The notes beneath the pieces were generated by a model, which did no database searches, was not told where the DNA came from, and saw only the letters and a program-made list of their open reading frames with translations. Below are positions 57,733-64,000 of a DNA stretch of 64,000 bases, piece after piece. Source of the DNA: Costus lasius (taxonomy: Eukaryota; Streptophyta; Magnoliopsida; Zingiberales; Costaceae). The position numbers and the translations under genes are program-made. The stretch spans positions 11,314,501 to 11,378,500 of the forward strand of contig CM050447.1 of the NCBI GenBank assembly GCA_027563935.2. Reading direction: 5' to 3'. Numbering within the stretch: position 1 is the stretch's first letter; the number at the start of each line of letters is the position of its first letter.

Positions 57733-59335
57733 ATTTCAAAGCTGGGTCAACTGTCACAATTTTTGGTCAACATTTATGAAAATTTAATTATCTTTTAACC
57801 ATAATTTAAAAGTCAATTTCCTTGAAAATCGATCAACTTACAGGATTTTAGTCTCCATCATATTTTCATGTAATCCGACTAAATTTTTGTATAATCCCAC
57901 CCAGATTTCATATAATCCCGCATATTTTTCGTATAATTCCACCAAATTTTATGTAATCTGCTCAGAATTTTGTGTAATAATTTTAATTTTCACATAATCT
58001 ACTTAGTTTTCGTATAATCCAATCTGAATTTTGTGTAATAATATTAATTTTTGTATAATTCGCACATAGGTTCGTGTAAGTCAACACAAATTTTGTGAAC
58101 GTTAACTAGGGTTAAATGCTAATTTACATATCGTGAACGTTGACTGAGGATGTGCACCCGTGCACAACATAGGATGGATGAGTGCTATGCAAATTTTAAA
58201 ATAATATATACGATCTGATTTGCCCCTGCTGAGCATTCATAGGCGGAGTCTCCACCTAGGAAAATTTTTCCTCGTTTGCCCCCTCGACTGTGCGATAAAA
58301 CAATATTTTGAGCACTGTTGCGGGGAGTTGAATTCCCTGCAGCACTAGTGGGCGAGCGGAAGCGGGTCGATTTGGAAAAAATTTCTCCGCGGAGGGGGCC
58401 GCGGAAAAATTTTTCTGCGGTTCCTTTCATTTTCCTATTAAAAAATATTTTTTTTTAAATTTTTTTTTTTAGAAATACTCTACTCCTTATAATCTATCCA
58501 ATGGTATTAAATTTAGGGTATTTTAGATTATATACATACATGAAATACCCTATACAAAATTGCATATAAGACAAAACAATATTTTATATATAAATTTGTA
58601 TAGAGTTTGTATAGGGTATTTCATACATGTATATAATCTAAAATACCCTAAATTTAATACCATTGGATAGATAATAAGAAATAGAGTATTTCTAAAAAAA
58701 AAAATAAAAAAAAAATTTTTTTAAATATAAAAATTAAGGGAACCGCGGAAAAATTTTTCCGCGGCCCCCCCCCCGCGGAGAAAACGCGCCCGGTCGATTT
58801 GAAGCCCCCTGCAACTCTCTCTATATATAATGTTAAATTAATAATTTTATTAAAAATATTAACTATTATATATATATACATTAATAATATATATTTTAAA
58901 TATTTAAAAATATTTAAATAAATTTATTAACATTATATTATATATTTAATATATAAAATAAATATATCAGTTTATATATGAAATTTTAATATTTTCTTAT
59001 AAAATTAATTATTTTAAAATAAAAAACTTAAAATTTACTTAATTGTAAAAAATAAATATATGGTGGATTCTCATACTCCACAGTCACTATAGCTATAGCT
59101 GTTGAAGGATATATACATTTAGATTAAAGCAAATAAATAATTAAAGGATAATATATGAAGTTTATGCAGATAAATACGACATTATAAAATATTTAATTAT
59201 ATAGTTTAAGAAAAAAAAATAATTTAATCATAATTTAAAATTTTAAAATAATAATAACAACAGCAAGGACCCTATAAAAAGCAACATCTACTCACTATCA
59301 CCGCTACAATAACACCACTGTGCAAAATGCAGCAT
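57603..59335. mobile_element. 1.7 kb insertion that separates copy B from its promoter and start codon
   Basis: In copy A the coding start and the 5' flank are adjacent (about 53016-53045). In copy B the matching pieces are at about 57600 and 59337. The inserted DNA holds a degenerate roughly 22 bp repeat of the form atttttgtataatcc (57850-58100) and a nested fold-back element (58375-58791), then AT-rich sequence. No termini or target duplication for the whole insert are evident, so it may have grown in several steps. Confidence 0.7.
58375..58791. mobile_element. Fold-back (Mutator-like) MITE, 417 bp
   Basis: Nearly the entire element is one inverted repeat with arms of about 190 bp (ends ttctccgcgg / ccgcggagaa, inner arms aaatttagggtattttagat and its complement). 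It is flanked by the 10 bp duplication GGTCGATTTG (58365-58374 and 58792-58801). Long terminal inverted repeats plus a 9-10 bp duplication fit the Mutator superfamily. Non-coding; the transcript would form a long hairpin. Confidence 0.85.
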
Positions 59336-59575
59336 GCAGCCTCTGCTCGGTGTACGACTTGTTTGGTGGTGATGGTCCTGATGGAACAAATAATTAATGC
59401 GGCAGAAGAGGTTGTGGAAAAAATCAGCCTGGTGGACCAGATCAACGGATGGAAATTAATCGTCCTGATGAATTTATACGGTAGCGATGCGATTAGCTGG
59501 AGGACTTGAGCTTGGACGTGATGCATGAAGTCAACAAAGAAGCCAGTCAAGTCAAACACTCAAACAAGGTTTTTT
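59336..59575 (-). promoter_or_regulatory. Stranded 5' flank of kinase copy B
   Basis: Matches the copy A upstream region (53017-53270): gctcggtgtacgactt, cctgatgaatttatacgg, gatgcatgaagtcaaca. It now lies 1.7 kb from the coding frame it presumably served. Confidence 0.7.
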
Positions 59576-62500
59576 TTCAATTAGCTCCAACTATCTTGTG
59601 CTTTCCAAATATCCATTTGTTGATCCAAAAATAGTAAGCTACTTAAAAACAATGAACATATCTTATTTAACAAACTAATATTTCTTGACTAATATGACAT
59701 TTGATAAGAAATTATTTTTAAAATACTATATATCAAAATTACAAGAGTCATAATGTGTAATAGATGCCTATAGAATTAGTCTTACATATATAGTACCTAA
59801 ATTTGATCATATACCCAGCTACTTCTATGAATCCAACCCCATTAAAATTATCGCTATATATTAACAATCCAAACTTTATAAATATCTAAATAAATATTAA
59901 AACCAATGAACTACTAAGGAGGGATACAAGAGAGTAAATAATTAATCAAGTAGTAGCCCTTACCCAAACCTTATTAGTCTTTATACTTTAAATACAAAAT
60001 GCTATTAAGACCCGGCTTAAGTAGCGTATATATAGTACTGGAACTCATCCCATATCCATTTAAAAGGCAATCAAACCCTATTCAATTGGGTCAAGTAAGA
60101 AGAGATACTAGATAAATTTCTACTCAGGACCATCTCTAGCTAGGAGCAATGTTTGACCGGATTAAAAATTTTAATTTGTATCGATTCAAAACGAACTAAT
60201 TTTACTGTAGCATATGTCAATACATACAGTTTTACTATAATATAGTATCATATCAGTGGAAAACATAAGTACATGACTAACTTGTAAAGTAATGTTAGAA
60301 CTGCAAGATAAGTAATTTCTTCCACTCTTGAACAAAAATTTTTTTATGGGATCAGAATTAATAGAAGGGTTGCCATGTAACCCTTCAATGCCCACACGGA
60401 GACAACTAGGCCATTGGATGCTGCACATCTGCACAAGGAGCTTAATACTGTAGCCGATGCACAGTGCTATGCAGAGTTTGCACATACTTGGCGACCTACA
60501 CTTTTCTATGTGGGCATCGGAGAGCTACATGACAACTCTACATACAAGATCTAATACTGGTAGTTGCGGAGATAGGATACTGAAATTGTACTCATCTAAT
60601 CATGTGCCTCTTAAAAGCATGTTAATGGAGTTTCCATGTTTTGGGGCAACCCCATCCCAGGGTGGTCAATGATTAAAGATTGCCATGAGATGAAGACCAC
60701 TGATACATAAAAGTGACACCATATTTATCAGTTCAACAAAACAGCGTCAGAAACAAGTATGCAGATGCAATTTATTTTAATACCAGCTTCTTATAAACTG
60801 AAGAAATTAAATCTAAGCATAAATTGATGCAAGAGAAGCCAGGAAATTGAGCTTGGAAAACATTAAAGCTTGAGCTGTGAGGAAACTTCCACTAGAGAGA
60901 GCCTGGAAAACAGAGCTTAAGTGCGGGCACTAGTTTGGTGCAGCTTTTTCTTTGTGACAATTACTTTCTCTTTGTAACATGACCTCCCAGCCAACTAGAC
61001 TTATTTCATACGCACTCTTGACTTCCAAGTCTAGGTTTAACAAAATAATTTCACGTTTCGAGTTTCTCCCAGAGACTTGGAAGTTTCTCCCAGAGACTTG
61101 GAAAAGAAAATAAGAGAGAACGAAAATTATGTTTCTGAAAAAAGAAGTCAACCCACGCAACCCATTTACAATATACAATATTAGATTTATAATACACCAC
61201 AAATTTATAGTATATGTATATATTATATTCATAATATATTGTATATATAATTTTGAAATTTGAAACATTGGCTGCAAAGTGAATGCACGCTCACTTTACA
61301 ACAAGAACTTGTAAATATTACTTCAATCAAATGTTGCACACGACTCTTCACCAAGGAAGCAAAAACATATCAAAATAGGAATATTTAAAGAAACTAAAAA
61401 AAGGCAGTGCTTTCCCAGTATCATTAATTGGTTTAAGAATGTGATATTGAACCATAGAAACATCAAGAAAATATTTTAAATCCCGGCCACCTATTTTGTG
61501 CTGTCCAAAATAGCTAAATCAAATTCTGATTCATTACAAACGGCTGAGAAATTGCCAACATCAATGAGCCTCGAATTCCCCTAACTAAGCAGGTGATAGG
61601 TCATCACTTCTTAGGTAACTTGCCGACTTGAGGTCAATAACTCCTTCCTAACCTTCATTTCAACATTGCAAACTAACTTAATCAAACGATACCACATTAC
61701 AGAGAAGGAATAACATACTAGAGGTATGAAAGGTCCAAGCCCTGTGAAAATAAACCACTGTTTGGTAGCTGCTGAGATCATTGAATGGTATTCATTGGGC
61801 AGTTTACCTACTAAAAATGGAATGAGCATGGAAATCCTTTCCTTCCATGAACGTTAATTATGGTAATGGAGATGATAATTAAACACGTATCTATTATGTT
61901 GTCAGTATGAACATACTGATTCCAGCAGTCAAAATATAGAGCAATACAAACCCCACAATGTGAGATATAAGTTAAGAAAATTCAGTAAAGTGAATCCACT
62001 AGTTATTCATGTGAATTACATTCCTTTGGTTCAGCATTTTCAGGGGCTAACTGAATAATTATGATTATATTTTGGCTCTTCTAAAATTGTGTATAATAAT
62101 CATTCTTCTGTCTAATCCAAGGAAGAACCTAGTACGACCTTACAAGTTTAACTAAATTGGCTGCACTAATTGTGTTAACAGCTATAACTCTTTGTAGCAA
62201 GCTTTTTGAACGGTAACGGGAAATGCCTAAACTAAGACTAGTATGTTAGTTCTAACGGACTATATTCAAAAATGTTTTTGTCTGATTATGTCCATTGCAA
62301 TTGGTGGAGTTGCTTCTAGCTTTATCCAATTCAACAATCCCGCTTCCACTAAGAAATTTGATAGGAACAAAGACCATATTGAATGAACTAGGTCTTCGCT
62401 GCAAACCTAACGGGCTATCACTAATAAACAGAAAGTTATACTCAAATCAACTAAATAAACAAGCAGACAACTATTAACTTGCGAGTATAACAAAGAGACC
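59576..62500. other. Rest of unit B and intergenic sequence
   Basis: No gene recognised. 60585-61050 matches unit A (53650-54120). A 22 bp direct doubling (gtttctcccagagacttgga) is at 61061-61101. 61360-62500 is AT-rich and likely the 3' flank of the MHF2 gene. Confidence 0.5.
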
Positions 62501-62531
62501 ATGCATGAGGCGACTGCAAATCAATATTACC

Positions 62532-62751
62532 TTAAAAATCCAAAAGCAACTGCGGAAGAATCCTCTCAAAATGTGTAGGTTCAATTTTATTTATACCTTC
62601 TGCTTCAGCAATTATAGCAGCACGTTCAATAGCCTCTGTAAGGAAGCTCTCTCTAGTTCACTAAGACATGATAAGCAAAAGAACTGACTGCATATACCTG
62701 TTACAAATAGCCGGAGAAGTTCACAGCTTACTTTCAGAGCAGTAGGATTTG
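62532..62751 (-). CDS. MHF2: CENP-X/MHF2 histone-fold protein, last two coding exons (5' part outside the window)
   Basis: Minus-strand exons 62698-62751 and 62532-62635 join in phase (ACA G|AG GCT) and read ..NPTALKVSCELLRLFVT-EAIERAAIIAEAEG..IEPTHFERILPQLLLDF and stop (62532-62534). This is the histone-fold helix pair and the invariant LPQLLLDF tail of CENP-X (also MHF2, FAAP10), which with CENP-S/MHF1 forms a DNA-binding tetramer that supports FANCM helicase at stalled forks and, in plants, limits meiotic crossovers. Donor (ACAG|GTATAT) and acceptors (TGCAG|CA, TTACAG|AG) are canonical. The upstream exon must end with one base of a split codon. I found no N-terminal exon (expected DPDLIxAIFK-like) up to position 64000, so the gene continues past the edge. 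Confidence 0.88.
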
Positions 62752-63140
62752 CTGCATGAAGAAATAGTTGAAAAGATAAATTGCCATCTTCTGAACAATA
62801 AGAAGTAACAAATCAAGATAGTATATAACAGAAGATGAAAGAAAAATCTAGAGCAGGAAGCCTTCCATTGGTAAAACTACAAAAGACAGTAAGTTCCGAA
62901 ATCTCTTATATCTACAGAATTAGCAAAAGCTACTATTGCTTAGCCTTTAAGTGGTGATCTAGTGCAAGCTGTGGCAGGCAGTTGACAAGTTATAAAAGAT
63001 ACGGGACCTCATGCCTAGTCCGTGTTAAGCTGCCTTTTTATAACAGAGAATTTTCTTTTAATGCAAATCAACAGTTGTGATGAATTTTCTTTCTCATCAG
63101 TATCGCTCCTTTAACTCCGATATCAATCCATAGCAAGTTT
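62752..63140. other. Presumed MHF2 intron sequence
   Basis: Lies upstream (minus sense) of the first visible MHF2 exon. No further exon recognised. Confidence 0.4.
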
Positions 63141-63154
63141 AATAGTATTACCAA

Positions 63155-63310
63155 AAGGCTTGAAGAAGACTAAGAAGAACAAGTTAAAATTATAAAATAC
63201 TTTGGTTGATAAACTTATGTTATAGAGTTAAATAGAACACCTCATTCCTTGTGATATACTTGTGTTTTTATGTAGAGGATGAGAAAATGACCCAAATAAG
63301 TGAAATCTGT
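63155..63310. repeat. Right-end copy of the kinase-unit flank
   Basis: Matches 55395-55465 and 55825-55900 (aggcttnaagaagactaaga; acctcattcct; gaaatgac.caaa.aagtgaa), closing the second duplicated unit. Confidence 0.7.
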
Positions 63311-63367
63311 GAGATGACACTCCACATGTTTTTTGGAGAGACTTTCCTATATGATAGTATTAGTACA

Positions 63368-63750
63368 ACCATGGTTGAAGACTTTGACAACCGTCAAAAG
63401 CTCTAATCAATAAGATACAATTAAAGATGTACTAACTCTCATTCAAAGTATTATTTATTTGAATGAGTTTGTTAAAGTTTGATTCAAAGGAAAAAAATGC
63501 TTAAGACTAAGTTTCTCTATTTCCTTCAAATGAATCTCATTGACTCAAAGTTTAAAATATTGGATTGAAGACTTAGACAACTGTCAAAAGCTCTAATGAA
63601 TAAGATACTAAAAAATAAAAATGTACTACCCCTCATTCAAAGAATAATTTACTTGAGTGAGTTTGTTAGAGTCTGATTCAAAGGAAAAAATGTTTAAGAT
63701 TAGGTTTTCTCTAATTGCTTCAAATGAAAGCTCATCCTCTCAAAGTTTAA
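63368..63750. repeat. About 190 bp tandem repeat, two copies
   Basis: Each copy runs from ttgaagact(t)..gacaac.gtcaaaagctctaat through tgagtttgttaga/aagt.tgattcaaagg to ctcaaagtttaaaat. A third, diverged relative lies at 15700-15870. Sequence after 63750 shows nothing recognisable. Confidence 0.8.
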
Positions 63751-64000
63751 AATCTTGAATTTCAGCCAATGTACTAATATTGGCCCAGACCGAAAAGTCC
63801 AATAAGTAATAATATGTGGTACCTCATGTTCACTAGGTGCTTACAATCCGTTATACCCTACTTATATGTACTTTGTACACATATATTTTGTGCCCCAATA
63901 TAGGAAAGGACTGACACCTATTAGGCTCACCACCATTTATGAACTGAGATTGAAAACAATGTTTTCACTATGTACAGATTAGGATTTAAAAAGTATCTTA

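Noticed and set aside
1..64000. tRNA, rRNA, snoRNA or CRISPR features
   Set aside because: None seen by eye on either strand; a covariance-model search would be needed to exclude small RNAs inside the long introns.

Overview
This is plant nuclear DNA: short exons with canonical GT-AG introns, very long AT-rich introns, many LTR and TIR transposons, and an inserted piece of plastid ndhB. The high-GC coding exons (GT17 glycosyltransferase, SOBIR1-like kinases) set in AT-rich surroundings look more like a monocot than a eudicot. I cannot name the species. No bacterial-type system, CRISPR array, rRNA gene or tRNA gene was seen.

Layout. 1-6 kb: a GC-rich stretch with no recognised gene, a 2.5 kb repeat (R1) that recurs at 19.9-22.4 kb, and a broken ferric-chelate reductase (FRO) 3' end. 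6-9.8 kb: intergenic with small tandem duplications. 10.3-12.6 kb (+): an intact two-exon GT17 N-acetylglucosaminyltransferase gene. 12.7-16.4 kb: a decayed LTR-type element and other repeats. 18.4-22.85 kb (-): a FLX-like coiled-coil gene whose predicted 5'UTR intron carries repeat R2 and a small solo LTR. 23.3-26.5 kb: a PIF/Harbinger-like element, then plastid ndhB DNA interrupted by a 1.7 kb solo LTR. 27.66-50.65 kb (+): the SAGA subunit SGF29 in nine coding exons spread over 23 kb. Its introns hold a gag-only LTR element with a hAT-type element nested inside it, a PIF/Harbinger-like element, several MITEs and two minisatellites.

51.3-63.4 kb is a tandem duplication of a SOBIR1-like kinase unit, both copies on the minus strand. 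Both proteins lack the LRR ectodomain. Copy A keeps a signal peptide, the glycine-zipper membrane segment and a complete kinase. Copy B has lost its start codon to a 1.7 kb insertion, and three of the four zipper glycines are replaced. At the right edge (minus strand) lie the last two coding exons of a CENP-X/MHF2 histone-fold gene that continues beyond the window.

The genes do not form a pathway; they are ordinary plant neighbours. The points of most interest are the LRR-less SOBIR1 pair and the datable nested insertions (hAT in gag-LTR in SGF29; solo LTR in plastid DNA; solo LTR in one of two segmental repeats).
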